A stretch of 64,000 nucleotides of DNA from positions 1-64,000 of the forward strand of contig CALKUK010000011.1 in NCBI GenBank assembly GCA_937996655.1, written 5' to 3'. The notes under the pieces were generated by a model. It ran no database searches. It saw only the letters and a list, made by a program, of their open reading frames with translations, and was not told the DNA's origin. This DNA comes from an uncultured Sphingomonadaceae bacterium. GTDB lineage: Bacteria; Pseudomonadota; Alphaproteobacteria; Sphingomonadales; Sphingomonadaceae. The translations under genes and the position numbers were made by a program. Of the stretch, positions 1-8,637 are shown piece after piece. Position 1 is the first letter of the stretch. The number at the start of each line of letters is the position of its first letter.

Positions 1-12
1 GGATGACGCCCA

Positions 13-1836
13 GTGCCAGGAGCAGGATCTCGGCCGAGCCGCCGCAAGAAAGTGGCGACCCCGCCGACCGGTTCTTCGCCTGACCGCACTCTGGCCTATG
101 CCAAGGCTGTGGTGTCGGGCGAGATTATCGCCGGACCGCACGTCCGTAACGCCTGCAAGAGGCACATTGCCGATCTCGCACGTAAGGATGGCATCTGGTT
201 CGACCATGATGCTGCGAACCATGCCTTCGCCTTTTTCGAGGAGGTGCTGAAGCTTTCCGAAGGCCAGTTCGAGGGGCGGCCCTTCGAGCTGCAGCCGAGC
301 CAAGCCTTCATTGTCGGTTCGCTATTCGGATGGAAGCGCAAAGACGGCAGGCGGCGGTTCCGCCGCGCCTACATCGAGCAAGGTAAGGGTAACGGCAAAT
401 CACCGATTGCGGGCGGGATCGGCATTTACGGGATGACGGCCTGCCAAGAGGCAGGCGCCCAGATTTATGCAGCGGCCGCCAAGAAGGAGCAGGCCAACAT
501 CCTGTTCCGCGACGCGGTGCGGATGGTCCGGCAGTCGCCGGCATTGGATAAGCGGCTCAACTTCTCGGGCGGCCCGGGCCGCGAGTTCAACATAGCGCAT
601 CTGGCCTCGGGCAGTTTCTTCCGTCCGGTGTCGCGCGATACCGGCAAGACCGGCTCGGGTCCTCGGCCCTATTTTGTGCTGGCGGACGAGGTTCACGAGC
701 TTCCGGACCGCTCGATCATCGAGATGCTGGAACGCGGCTTCAAGTTCCGCCGCGACCCGCTGCTGTTCATGATCACTAACTCGGGCTCGGACCGTAACTC
801 GGTTGCCTGGGAGGAACACGAACACGCTGTCCGGGTGGCGGCTGGTAATCCCGATGCGGTGACCGACCCGACCTTTCTGGGTCAGGTCATCGACGATACG
901 ACATTCAGCTACGTCTGCGCGCTCGACGAGGGCGACGACCCGCTGAGCGACCCCAGTTGCTGGATCAAGGCGAACCCACTGCTGGGGGTGACGATCACCG
1001 AGCAGTACCTGACCGAGGTTGTGGCACAGGCCAAGGCGATCCCGGGACAGCTGAACGGAATTCTCCGGCTTCACTTCTGCGTCTGGACCGATGCCGAAAC
1101 TGCCTGGATGGCACGGGCCACGCTTGAGCCGCTGCTGGCGGAGTTCGAACCCAAGGCCGGCCAGTCCGTTTGGCTCGGGCTCGACCTCAGCCAGAACCGG
1201 GACCTGACCGCTCTCGCGGCAGTCCAGAGGAACGGCGAGAAGGACGGGAAGCCCTGTTTTAATGCCTGGGTCGAAGTCTGGACGCCAGGCGATACGCTTA
1301 GCGCGCGGGTTCTTCGGGACAAGCAGCCCTACGACCTCTGGGTCGCCGATGGATTTCTGAATGCACCCCAAGGCGAGAACATCAGCTTCCGCCATGTGGC
1401 GCAGGCTCTGGCCGAGATGGCTTCGGACTACCGGGTCGAGGCGGTGGCTTACGACCGATACGCATTCCGGCGCTTCGAGGAGGAAGTTGCTGAACTCGGC
1501 CTCGACCTGACCTTTGTCGAGCACCCGCAAGGCGGGACCAAACGGGCCAAGCCGGCGGGCGAGATGACTGAAGGTCTCTGGATGCCGGGCTCGCTTCGGC
1601 ATCTGGAAGAACTGATCCTTGAAGGCCGGATCCGCCTGAAGCGCAATCCGGTCCTGATTTCCGCAATGATGTCGGCGGTCACCGAGACCGACCGTTGGGA
1701 CAACAAGTGGCTCTCCAAGCAGCGGGCTATCAACAAGATCGACACAGCCGTCGCGCTGTGCATGGCAGTGGGGGCGGCAATGGCGGGCGACACCAGCGGC
1801 TCCATTGACGACTGGCTTAAGAGCCTGACGGCATGA
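13..1836 (+). CDS. terL: Phage terminase large subunit (HK97-type)
   Basis: ATPase-nuclease motor that packages phage DNA into the prohead. The 607-residue product shows a Walker-A-like loop GKGNGKS at residues 124-130, a Walker B segment FVLADEVHEL near 221-230, and a C-terminal nuclease half beginning around WLGLDLSQNRD, with Asp391 as a likely metal ligand. The length is normal for the family. The reading frame is closed by TGA at 4-6, so GTG at 13 is the most upstream start available; a later start cannot be excluded. It overlaps the portal gene by 4 bp, as expected in a late phage operon. The small terminase would lie to the left of the window. Confidence 0.95.
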   Translation: MPGAGSRPSRRKKVATPPTGSSPDRTLAYAKAVVSGEIIAGPHVRNACKRHIADLARKDGIWFDHDAANHAFAFFEEVLKLSEGQFEGRPFELQPSQAFIVGSLFGWKRKDGRRRFRRAYIEQGKGNGKSPIAGGIGIYGMTACQEAGAQIYAAAAKKEQANILFRDAVRMVRQSPALDKRLNFSGGPGREFNIAHLASGSFFRPVSRDTGKTGSGPRPYFVLADEVHELPDRSIIEMLERGFKFRRDPLLFMITNSGSDRNSVAWEEHEHAVRVAAGNPDAVTDPTFLGQVIDDTTFSYVCALDEGDDPLSDPSCWIKANPLLGVTITEQYLTEVVAQAKAIPGQLNGILRLHFCVWTDAETAWMARATLEPLLAEFEPKAGQSVWLGLDLSQNRDLTALAAVQRNGEKDGKPCFNAWVEVWTPGDTLSARVLRDKQPYDLWVADGFLNAPQGENISFRHVAQALAEMASDYRVEAVAYDRYAFRRFEEEVAELGLDLTFVEHPQGGTKRAKPAGEMTEGLWMPGSLRHLEELILEGRIRLKRNPVLISAMMSAVTETDRWDNKWLSKQRAINKIDTAVALCMAVGAAMAGDTSGSIDDWLKSLTA

Positions 1837-3083
1837 ACCTCTTTCAAAAGGCGCTCGGATATATCGCCCGCTCTATCGGCCTAACCGACCCACGGCTGGT
1901 TCAGGCGGTGGGCGGGCGCACGACCACCACGGGTGAGATGGTCTCGACCACCTCAGTTCTGGGGCTCGCCTCGGCCTGGGCCTGCGTCAATTTGCTCGCT
2001 GGCACGATCGCCTCGTTACCGCTGATGGTCTACCGTACCCGGGGTGGTGCGCGAACGGTCGCGACCGATCATCCGCTCTATCGGATCCTGCATGACAGCC
2101 CGAATGCCGACCAAACCGCGGTCGATTTCTGGGAGTTTATCTGCGCCTGCATTGAACTGAACGGCAATGCCTATGCCGAGATCATTCGGGGCAGCAATGG
2201 CCGGGTGGTGGCGCTCAGCGTTCCCATCGCGCCGGAACTTATGACGGTGCGCCGTCTTCGTGACGGCAGCTTGGAATATGAATGGTCGGACAATGGGATC
2301 CGGCAGGCCGTTGGCCAAGACAGCATGCTGCATATACGTGGCTTTGGCGGGAGCCCGCTGGGCGGTCTCTCGACCTTGAGCTTTGGTCGCCAAACCTTTG
2401 GGCTCGCGCAAGCGATCGAGCGCGCTTCGGGCGACACATTCCGCAATGGGGTTCGTCCCTCAGGGCTCTTGAAGACTGCCGACACGCTGACCCTCGACCA
2501 GCGCAAAATGGCCGAGGAACTGCTGCAGGAGAAGTTTGCGGGCGCGATCAATGCCGGGCGGCCAATGCTGCTCGATCGCGGGATGGATTGGGTCCAACTC
2601 TCGATCAGCCCGGAAGATGCACAGATGCTGCAGAGCCGGGCCTTCTCGGTCGAGGAAGTCTGCCGCTTCTTCGGCGTCCCGCCCTTCATGGTCGGACACA
2701 CCGAGAAAACCACGAGCTGGGGCACCGGTCTTGAGCAGCAGACGCTGGGGTTTCAGAAGTTCACGTTGCGTAGGCGTCTGAAACGCATCGAGCAGGCACT
2801 GGCGAAACAGCTGCTCTCCCCGGCTGATCGTCAGGCTGGGCTTGTCATTGAATTCAACCTTGAGGGTTTGCTGCGCGGCGACAGCGGCGCGCGGGCCTCC
2901 TTCTACCAGCAGATGCTCTCCAATGGGGTGATGACCATCAATGAGGTCCGCGCCCTTGAAAACCTGCCGCCTGTTGCAGGCGGCGATGTCCCTCGAATGC
3001 AAATGCAGAATGTACCCATTACGCAGGCCGGCACGAGCGTTGTGCCTGCGCTGCCGCCTGCAGATCCCGGAGTTGCCCAATGA
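1833..3083 (+). CDS. Phage portal protein (HK97 family)
   Basis: Forms the dodecameric ring at the capsid vertex through which DNA is packaged and released. The 416-residue product has the usual HK97 portal arrangement: an N-terminal SAWACVNLLAGTIASLPL helix, a wing segment with NGNAYAEIIR, and a C-terminal stem/crown with FGVPPFMVG followed by a helix rich in Glu, Gln and Leu. Its length matches the family. The start overlaps the terminase stop as ATGA, and its own end overlaps the protease start, so the three genes are probably translationally coupled. Confidence 0.95.
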   Translation: MNLFQKALGYIARSIGLTDPRLVQAVGGRTTTTGEMVSTTSVLGLASAWACVNLLAGTIASLPLMVYRTRGGARTVATDHPLYRILHDSPNADQTAVDFWEFICACIELNGNAYAEIIRGSNGRVVALSVPIAPELMTVRRLRDGSLEYEWSDNGIRQAVGQDSMLHIRGFGGSPLGGLSTLSFGRQTFGLAQAIERASGDTFRNGVRPSGLLKTADTLTLDQRKMAEELLQEKFAGAINAGRPMLLDRGMDWVQLSISPEDAQMLQSRAFSVEEVCRFFGVPPFMVGHTEKTTSWGTGLEQQTLGFQKFTLRRRLKRIEQALAKQLLSPADRQAGLVIEFNLEGLLRGDSGARASFYQQMLSNGVMTINEVRALENLPPVAGGDVPRMQMQNVPITQAGTSVVPALPPADPGVAQ

Positions 3084-3706
3084 ACCATCTCGATTTTGTT
3101 CTCAATACCAAGGCCGTCACCGAAGACGGGCAGATCGAGGGGCTCGCGGCTGGTTACGGCAATGTCGATGCAGGCGGCGATGTCATCGTGCCCGGAGCAC
3201 TCGCCCGGTCCCTAAAAGGCCGCAAGTCTGTGCCGATGCTGATGTATCACGATCAGACCCGCCCGGCAGGCGTGTGGACGGACTTTGCCGAAAGCCGCGA
3301 TGGCCTTGTGGTTAAAGGCCAGATCTCGCTCACCTCGCGTTCTGGCCAAGAGGCTCATGCGCTGGTGCGTGACGGTGCGATCGGAGGCCTTTCGATTGGC
3401 TATCGCACGATCCGCGAGCAGTTGGTGGGAAAGACCCGACAGCTTCTCGAACTTGCACTCTACGAGGTGAGCCTTGTCACTATCCCGATGAACGAGCGCG
3501 CGGTCATTACCAGCGTCAAATCGATCGTCGAGGATGGACGGCTCCCGACCTTGCCCGAATTTGAGAATTTCCTGCGTGAGGCAGGGTTCTCGAAAAGCCA
3601 GGCCACCGCAATCGCGGGCAAAGGCTTGGCACCGCTGTTCCGGAGTGAGTCTGGCAGCACCCCTTCCGACTTCCTGTCGGCTTTGCAGGCGCAGCTTCGC
3701 GCCTGA
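3080..3706 (+). CDS. Prohead maturation protease (HK97 family, U35)
   Basis: Serine protease that removes the scaffold domain of the capsid protein during head maturation. The 208-residue protein shows the family's His and Ser motifs: His57 in LMYHDQ and Ser105 in GLSIGY. The C-terminal tail is probably removed by self-cleavage, as is usual. Its position between portal and capsid is the standard HK97 order. The ATG overlaps the portal stop. Confidence 0.93.
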   Translation: MNHLDFVLNTKAVTEDGQIEGLAAGYGNVDAGGDVIVPGALARSLKGRKSVPMLMYHDQTRPAGVWTDFAESRDGLVVKGQISLTSRSGQEAHALVRDGAIGGLSIGYRTIREQLVGKTRQLLELALYEVSLVTIPMNERAVITSVKSIVEDGRLPTLPEFENFLREAGFSKSQATAIAGKGLAPLFRSESGSTPSDFLSALQAQLRA

Positions 3707-3732
3707 ACCCACTCCCACACAGGACAACTATC

Positions 3733-5097
3733 ATGAGCGATTCCAAGACCGCCGAGCAGCTTGCCGGCGAAGTGAAAGGCGTGCTCGACGCGCGCCTTGG
3801 TGAAGTCAAATCGACCCTCGATGCACGCGATGCTGACATCCGGGCAGCTATCGAAGCGCGACAGGCAGAAATGCGTAGCGTGCTCGATGCCCAGCATAAC
3901 GAGGTCAAATCCGATCTTGAGGGCAAGCACGACAAGGTGAAGGCATTGGCTGAAGAAGCGTTGGGGAAGGCGCAACGCGGCGAAGACCTCTCTAATGCCA
4001 CCAAGGAACTGGCCGACGAGGCGCTGACTGCGCTTAATGAGGCCAAGGCCCGGCTTGATGAGGTCGAGCAGAAGCTTGCACGGCGAGTGAGCGATGAGGA
4101 GAAAAACCTCCCCCGCACGATGGGCGAGCTGGTGGTCAATGACCCGATCGTTCAGGCATTCATCGGCAACAACAGCGCGCGGGGCAGGGCCAGCGTAGAG
4201 GTCAAGGCGATCATTTCTGCATTGACCACGGACGCAGCAGGTTCTGCTGGCGACCTCATCGTTTCTGATCGTTTGCCCGGTGTTATTGCACCGCCGCAGC
4301 GGCGGATGACGGTTCGCGATCTCCTCACCCCAGGCCGGACTTCCAGCAACTCGGTGCAGTATGTCAAGGAAACGGGCTACACCAATGCGGCAGCGACCGT
4401 CTCGGAAACCACAGGGCCGATCAAGCCGCAGTCGGACATCAAGTTCGACGTGGTGGCCAGCAACGTGACAACCATCGCCCATTGGGTCCTGGCGACCCGC
4501 CAGATCCTCGACGATGTGCCGATGCTGCAGTCCTACATCGACGGGCGCCTGCGCTACGGCTTAGCACTGGTCGAAGAAAACCAGCTGCTCAACGGTAGCG
4601 GCACCGGTACGGATCTCGCCGGCATTTACACGCAGGCAACCGCGTTCAACCCGCCGATCACCATCCCGGCGACGGTGACCCGGATCGACGTGCTGCGCCT
4701 TGCCATGCTGCAGACGGCACTGTCCGAACTCATGTCGACTGGCGTGGTGCTTCACCCGGCAGACTGGGCGGCGATCGAGCTGCTGAAGGATGGTCAAGGC
4801 CAGTTCATTGTCGGCAACCCGCAAGGGACGATCACGCCAACGCTCTGGGGCCAGCCAGTGGTGTCGACCCAGTCGATGGCGACGGGTAAGTTCCTGACCG
4901 GTGCCTTCCAGCTTGGCGCGCAGATCTTCGACCGCATGGACGCAGTGGTCGAGATTTCGACCGAGGATGACCAGAACTTCCGAAAGAACCTGGTCACGGT
5001 GCTTGCCGAAGAACGTCTCGCCCTCGCAGTCTATCGCCCCGAAGCCTTTGTTAAGGGCGACTTCGCTGCAGCAGCAACGGCCGCCACCAAGGTCTGA
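3733..5097 (+). CDS. Major capsid protein with N-terminal scaffold (delta) domain
   Basis: Main shell subunit of the head. The first 125 or so of 454 residues are strongly charged and helical, with repeating Leu-Asp-Ala and Val-Lys heptads typical of the delta/scaffold domain that the upstream protease removes. The remainder is an HK97-fold subunit (for example the DLLTPGRTSSNSVQYV region and a C-terminal domain ending near VYRPEAFV). The mature N-terminus probably lies somewhere near residues 130-155; the exact cleavage site cannot be read from sequence alone. An AGGA-type ribosome site precedes the ATG. Confidence 0.93.
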   Translation: MSDSKTAEQLAGEVKGVLDARLGEVKSTLDARDADIRAAIEARQAEMRSVLDAQHNEVKSDLEGKHDKVKALAEEALGKAQRGEDLSNATKELADEALTALNEAKARLDEVEQKLARRVSDEEKNLPRTMGELVVNDPIVQAFIGNNSARGRASVEVKAIISALTTDAAGSAGDLIVSDRLPGVIAPPQRRMTVRDLLTPGRTSSNSVQYVKETGYTNAAATVSETTGPIKPQSDIKFDVVASNVTTIAHWVLATRQILDDVPMLQSYIDGRLRYGLALVEENQLLNGSGTGTDLAGIYTQATAFNPPITIPATVTRIDVLRLAMLQTALSELMSTGVVLHPADWAAIELLKDGQGQFIVGNPQGTITPTLWGQPVVSTQSMATGKFLTGAFQLGAQIFDRMDAVVEISTEDDQNFRKNLVTVLAEERLALAVYRPEAFVKGDFAAAATAATKV

Positions 5098-5103
5098 TGA
5101 ACA

Positions 5104-5135
5104 AGGAGTGGCTGACCTTCGGGCTGGCCCCTCCT
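5104..5135 (+). other. RNA hairpin with UUCG tetraloop just after the capsid gene
   Basis: Starting seven bases after the capsid stop codon, AGGAG (5104-5108) pairs with CTCCT (5131-5135) and GGCTGACC (5110-5117) pairs with GGCTGGCC (5122-5129) with two G-U wobbles and one mismatch. The stem closes on TTCG flanked by C and G, the classic very stable tetraloop. No T-run follows, so it is not a normal intrinsic terminator. It could shield the 3' end of capsid mRNA or attenuate readthrough into the connector genes. A 25-codon frame from ATG 5097 crosses it but has no supporting evidence. Confidence 0.6.
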
Positions 5136-5154
5136 GCTCTTGAGGAGAAGCGCT

Positions 5155-5409
5155 ATGTATTTGCAGGCACTTGATACAATTCATGTGAGCTCGGTGAGCT
5201 CCGAAAATATTACCAGTGGCCAGATCTTCGAGGCCGATGATCTTGCGGGCAAAAGCCTGATCGAGCGCGGCCTCGCCATTGAAGTTGATGGCACGCCGAC
5301 CACCAAGGCTGAACCGGCTCCGGCATCTGAGCCTGATGCCACGGAAGCAACCCAACAGCCGCCCATGGCCAACAAAGCTGGCGCCAACACGCGTACCAAG
5401 TCTGGCTAA
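5155..5409 (+). CDS. Small phage protein of unknown function (head region)
   Basis: An 84-residue protein between the capsid and the head-tail connectors. The N-terminal half (SGQIFEADDLAGKSLIERG) looks like the short domain found in many small head-region phage proteins; the C-terminal half is low-complexity Ala, Pro, Thr and Lys. ATG 5155 was chosen over the in-frame TTG at 5140 because an AGGAG ribosome site sits at 5143-5147. The stop overlaps the next start as TAATG. Its role is not known; the location suggests a head-completion accessory or decoration protein. Confidence 0.75.
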   Translation: MYLQALDTIHVSSVSSENITSGQIFEADDLAGKSLIERGLAIEVDGTPTTKAEPAPASEPDATEATQQPPMANKAGANTRTKSG

Positions 5410-5951
5410 TGCCAGAGGTCGCCACGCTCGTGCCATCTCAGGATCGGGCCGTGACGCTTGAGGAGGCGCGCCAGCAGCTGCGTCTTGATGCACATGACGA
5501 GGACCTTTTACTTGGCGCAAAGCTTGATGCCGCTCAAGCCGAACTAGAGGCGCAAACCGGGCTTAAGCTATGTCAGCAGACGCTTGAGCTTCAGCTCGAG
5601 AGTTGGCCAGAGGAGATCCTTGTCCCGGTTCGTCCGGTATCGGTAGTTGAGGTCAGATACACGGCTGCCGACGGGACAAACATCGTTATGCCGGAGGCCA
5701 ATTATGTCGTGCGACGTCGGCACGGATTATCCCGTATTCGGCCGGCATCGGGCAAAACATGGCCAGAATTGGCGGATGATGGTCTCATAAAGATCAGATT
5801 GTCGGCCGGCTTCGGCGATACGGACCCTGATCTTCAGATCGCTCGGGCCGCCATCCTCGTCAAAACAGCCGCCATGTTTGAAAACCGCGAAGGCTCGGCC
5901 TGCCTCGCCTTTGATGCTTTGGTTGGGCAACTGAAATGTCGCTGGATCTAG
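5409..5951 (+). CDS. Head-tail connector protein (gp6/gp15-like adaptor)
   Basis: Likely the first adaptor ring that docks under the portal. The 180-residue protein begins with the family signature of an N-terminal helix-turn-helix pair (LEEARQQLRLDAHDEDLLLG followed by a QAELEAQTG helix), then a beta-rich middle with VPVRPVSVVEVRY, and a C-terminal helix. This is the common pattern of phage gp6-like head-tail connectors. The gene overlaps the next by 16 bp. Confidence 0.85.
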   Translation: MPEVATLVPSQDRAVTLEEARQQLRLDAHDEDLLLGAKLDAAQAELEAQTGLKLCQQTLELQLESWPEEILVPVRPVSVVEVRYTAADGTNIVMPEANYVVRRRHGLSRIRPASGKTWPELADDGLIKIRLSAGFGDTDPDLQIARAAILVKTAAMFENREGSACLAFDALVGQLKCRWI

Positions 5952-6289
5952 CGTCAAAGCTCGACACTCGGATACGGGTTGAGCGCAAACAGGTCAGTCA
6001 TGATCCGCAATATGGCACTGAGCAGGCCACTTGGGTGGAGTTCGCCTGCGTCTGGGCCGAAGTAAGGGATCTCTTGCCTTCAAGGGCAGAGCGCCACGCT
6101 GACTATATCCAGATCGGGCGCCGCCCGGCGCGGGTGCGTCTCAGATATTTGGCGGGTCTGGCCGCCGATATGCGCGTCGTCATTAATAATCGCGTTCACC
6201 AGATCATTGCCGGCCCGGCCATACCTGGTCGCCGGGAGGGCATGGAGATCATGGTCGAAGAACTCACCAGTGAAGGAAACACCCCATGA
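5936..6289 (+). CDS. Head closure / head-tail joining protein
   Basis: Probable head-closure stopper of 117 residues, in the position of HK97 and SPP1 gp16-like proteins. The sequence fits a small beta-barrel: an N-terminal LDTRIRVERK strand, the TWVEFACVWAEVRDL motif shared by phage head-tail joining proteins, and a C-terminal VVINNRVHQI strand. It overlaps both neighbours, consistent with coupled translation. The family call rests on pattern and order rather than catalytic residues. Confidence 0.82.
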   Translation: MSLDLASKLDTRIRVERKQVSHDPQYGTEQATWVEFACVWAEVRDLLPSRAERHADYIQIGRRPARVRLRYLAGLAADMRVVINNRVHQIIAGPAIPGRREGMEIMVEELTSEGNTP

Positions 6290-6849
6290 CGATCAGGCTC
6301 AAGGGTGGCCCTGACCTGCTGCGTCTGCTCGACGAACTGCCCAAAAATCTCGAACGCAATGTGATCCGTGGGGGCTTGCGCGCAGGTGCCAAGGTCATCC
6401 AGCAACAGGCAAAGGCCAATGTCCCGGTTCGCACTGGTCAACTGAAGCGCACAATTGGAATTGGAACGCGGGCAGAAGGCGCCAAGCTCTCATCTTATAT
6501 CAAGCTGAGGGGTAAAGGCTCTTATCTAGGCGTTTTTGTCGAATATGGCGTCGCTCCTCATTTAATCTCTGTGTCAAACGCGGACATGCCCGTCCGCGAG
6601 ACCCGGCACGGCCCTCGACCAGTCTCGATCGGCACGATGAACAAGATGTTGAAGCGGGGGAGCCTGAAGATTGGCGAAAACTTCGTCGGACCCCTTGTTA
6701 TGCACCCGGGCCATGCCGCTAAACCGTTCCTTCGCCCGGCGCTCGATCAAAAGGCGGAAGAGGCCGTCAATGCAATGGGTGCCTACATCGCGCATCGCGT
6801 CCAGATCGGCGATCTTCGTGCGCCCGCTCTTGAGGTCGACGAAGAATGA
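6286..6849 (+). CDS. HK97 gp10-like tail component
   Basis: A 187-residue protein of the HK97 gp10 family that sits at the neck or top of the tail tube. Diagnostic features are LRAGAKVIQQQAKANVPVRTG near residues 30-50, followed by a beta region and the C-terminal MHPGHAAKPFLRPALDQK segment typical of the family. It overlaps its neighbours by 4 bp on each side. Confidence 0.9.
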   Translation: MTIRLKGGPDLLRLLDELPKNLERNVIRGGLRAGAKVIQQQAKANVPVRTGQLKRTIGIGTRAEGAKLSSYIKLRGKGSYLGVFVEYGVAPHLISVSNADMPVRETRHGPRPVSIGTMNKMLKRGSLKIGENFVGPLVMHPGHAAKPFLRPALDQKAEEAVNAMGAYIAHRVQIGDLRAPALEVDEE

Positions 6850-7265
6850 ACGGTGTAATTGCGGTGCGCGCGCTCCTGGTGGGGAATGGGGCGTTAACAT
6901 CGCTTGTGCCTGACGCGCGTATCACGGCGGGCACACTACCCCAGTCAACAACTCTTCCGGCGATTTCACTTCTGAGCATCAGCAGAGTGGACCGCAATAT
7001 CCCGGCGCCAGGCATTAGAAAGCGGGCCCGGGAGCGCGTTCAGGTGACCGCCCTTGCGGCGACTTACCCGGAAACGAAAGTCATTCTTGCAGCCGTTCGC
7101 CGAGCTGCGGCCGATCAAATGCCAGTGATCCCGGAAATCAGCGAGGTCACCGTTCACACAGACGCTGCCGGACCTGACCTCTTCGATGAAGAGACCGGTA
7201 TCCACATGCAGACGCAGGACTTCCTCGTCTCATTCAACGAGGCGCGGCTTGCCTCACCTTCATAA
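6846..7265 (+). CDS. Tail completion / tail terminator protein (DUF3168-like)
   Basis: A 139-residue protein in the position of the tail terminator that caps the tube and joins it to the head. The ordered pattern is an N-terminal helix (GVIAVRALLVGNGALTSLV), a beta strand with ISLLSISRV, and a helix that packs against a C-terminal TQDFLVSFNE strand. This matches DUF3168-type tail completion proteins. An 11-bp gap separates it from the tube protein. Confidence 0.82.
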   Translation: MNGVIAVRALLVGNGALTSLVPDARITAGTLPQSTTLPAISLLSISRVDRNIPAPGIRKRARERVQVTALAATYPETKVILAAVRRAAADQMPVIPEISEVTVHTDAAGPDLFDEETGIHMQTQDFLVSFNEARLASPS

Positions 7266-7276
7266 GGATTTGATTT

Positions 7277-7738
7277 ATGACTGTTCGGACTTCCGCCGGC
7301 ACCACGTTGAAGGTGTCGGCCTCTACCCCTGCGACCTTCGACGCCACCGGCTATAACGCGCTTGCCATGACCGTGGTTGGCGAAGTGTCCGACCTTGGCG
7401 AGTATGGCCGCGAGTTCAATCTCGTGACCTTCAACCCTGTGGGCAGCCGAGGGGTCGTAAAAAAGAAGGGCAGCTTCAACCAAGGTACGATGCAGATCCA
7501 GATGGGCCTCGACACAGATGATGCCGGTCAGATCCTGCTTAAGTCTGCCTCGACCTCCGATGCCGATCACAGTTTCTGCGTCACCACCCAGAACGGCGAC
7601 AAATACTATTTCCAGGCGCAGGTGATGAGCTTCAAGGTCAACGTGGGCTCGGTCGACCAGATTACGACCGCCACGGTGGCGCTCGAACTCACAACCAATT
7701 CTGCCGGTGTGGGCATCGTCGAAGTTCTCGCTCCTTAA
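7277..7738 (+). CDS. Major tail tube protein
   Basis: Subunit of the tail tube. The 153-residue, mostly beta protein starts with a short Thr-rich arm and carries the GEVSDLGEYGREFN and KKGSFNQGTMQIQMGLD segments seen in siphovirus tube proteins. It lies immediately upstream of the two chaperone frames and the tape measure gene, the canonical order. An AAGGA ribosome site precedes ATG 7277. Confidence 0.88.
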   Translation: MTVRTSAGTTLKVSASTPATFDATGYNALAMTVVGEVSDLGEYGREFNLVTFNPVGSRGVVKKKGSFNQGTMQIQMGLDTDDAGQILLKSASTSDADHSFCVTTQNGDKYYFQAQVMSFKVNVGSVDQITTATVALELTTNSAGVGIVEVLAP

Positions 7739-7765
7739 CCCCTGACATACTGACGGAGATACCTC

Positions 7766-8182
7766 ATGTTCGACATCACCACGCTTGCCGCGACTGACAC
7801 ATCGACCCTTGAACTGGTCGGCGGCGACGATGCCCCGCTCTTTGATGACAAGGGCAAGCGCCTCTCGATCACGGTCTATGGTCCGGGCTCGAAGGTCTAC
7901 CAGCGCGCCCAAGCCCGTCAGCAGAACCAGCTGATGGACAAGATCAAGAAGCGCGGAAAAATGGACCAATCTGCCGAGGAAAAGCTTGCTGAACAGGCCG
8001 ATTTCCTCGCCGCCTGCACGGTCAGCTTTAATGGTTTCACCTATCCGCCCGCTGATGGGCTCGAGGGCCAGGAGTTGTTCCGCAAGGCCTATGCCGATCC
8101 CTCGATCGGGTTCATCGCGACCCAGGTTGCAGCCCATATCAACGACTGGGCAAATTTTACGAAGAGCTCAGGTCTGAGCTGA
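7766..8182 (+). CDS. Tail assembly chaperone, G-like (zero-frame product)
   Basis: A 138-residue chaperone that coats the tape measure protein during tail assembly; the functional equivalent of lambda gpG. The fold is probably mixed: an N-terminal beta part (STLELVGGDDAPLFDDKG) and a charged helical part (LMDKIKKRGKMDQSAEEKL). Ribosomes that do not slip stop at TGA 8180-8182. The slippery heptamer lies about 25 bases before this stop. The assignment rests on gene order and the overlapping downstream frame. Confidence 0.85.
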   Translation: MFDITTLAATDTSTLELVGGDDAPLFDDKGKRLSITVYGPGSKVYQRAQARQQNQLMDKIKKRGKMDQSAEEKLAEQADFLAACTVSFNGFTYPPADGLEGQELFRKAYADPSIGFIATQVAAHINDWANFTKSSGLS

Positions 8183-8637
8183 GCGTTTACGTTCGGCAAC
8201 TGGCGTGGCTCGGCGCGGCACCCAAGCCTCGGACAACCAAGCACACCAAGCCCGACACGGATGCTGAGCCGCTAACCCGGCTACAGCGGATGATGATCGA
8301 CGATCTCGCCCCCGACTTTCCACCGATCCGCATCCCGTGGGTTATCGACTGGCTGATGGAAGTTGGCCCCGCCGATCCCGGCGCGATGGGTGCAGTTCCC
8401 ATTTCATGGGGCTCCATCGAGCACTGGCAGCGCTGCATGGGGCATGACCTGCCGCCGTGGGTCGCCAGGCTGCTGCGCCGGCTGTCGGTCGAGTTCGTCG
8501 CCGAAACCGTCCGGGCCCGTGAGCCCGACTGTCCGCCACCCTGGACTGCCACCTCCAGTCTCAACCGTGATGAAGTCTCCCGGAAGGTCACCAATGCCTT
8601 CCGTGCGATGATGTTGTCGAAGGAGCCCGCACCATGA
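7766..8637 (+). CDS. Tail assembly chaperone GT-like fusion (via -1 frameshift)
   Basis: Predicted product: residues 1-131 of the upstream chaperone fused at Phe131 to 159 residues read in the -1 frame from 8158, giving about 290 residues. The extension runs from YEELRSELSVYVRQLAWL to the acidic and Trp-rich C-terminus. The region 8158-8290 has no credible independent start, and the first ATG in the -1 frame (8290) lacks a clear ribosome site, so expression as a fusion is the simplest reading. The T-like part should recruit tail tube subunits to the tape measure. The stop overlaps the tape measure ATG as ATGA. Confidence 0.8.
8152..8158 (+). promoter_or_regulatory. Programmed -1 ribosomal frameshift site A AAT TTT
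   Basis: In the zero frame the codons are GCA AAT TTT ACG, so the heptamer A AAT TTT fits the X XXY YYZ rule exactly. After a one-base backward slip, reading continues as TAC GAA GAG CTC and stays open to TGA 8635-8637. Tail chaperone pairs in lambda and many siphoviruses use the same device at the same place. No strong pseudoknot was worked out downstream. Confidence 0.85.

Noticed and set aside
400..1602. 400-codon open frame on the minus strand inside the terminase gene
   Set aside because: Shadow of the terminase reading frame; the whole prophage block is read from the plus strand.
5097..5174. 25-codon frame after the capsid stop
   Set aside because: It overlaps the hairpin and the start of the next gene, and the peptide has no support beyond an ATG.
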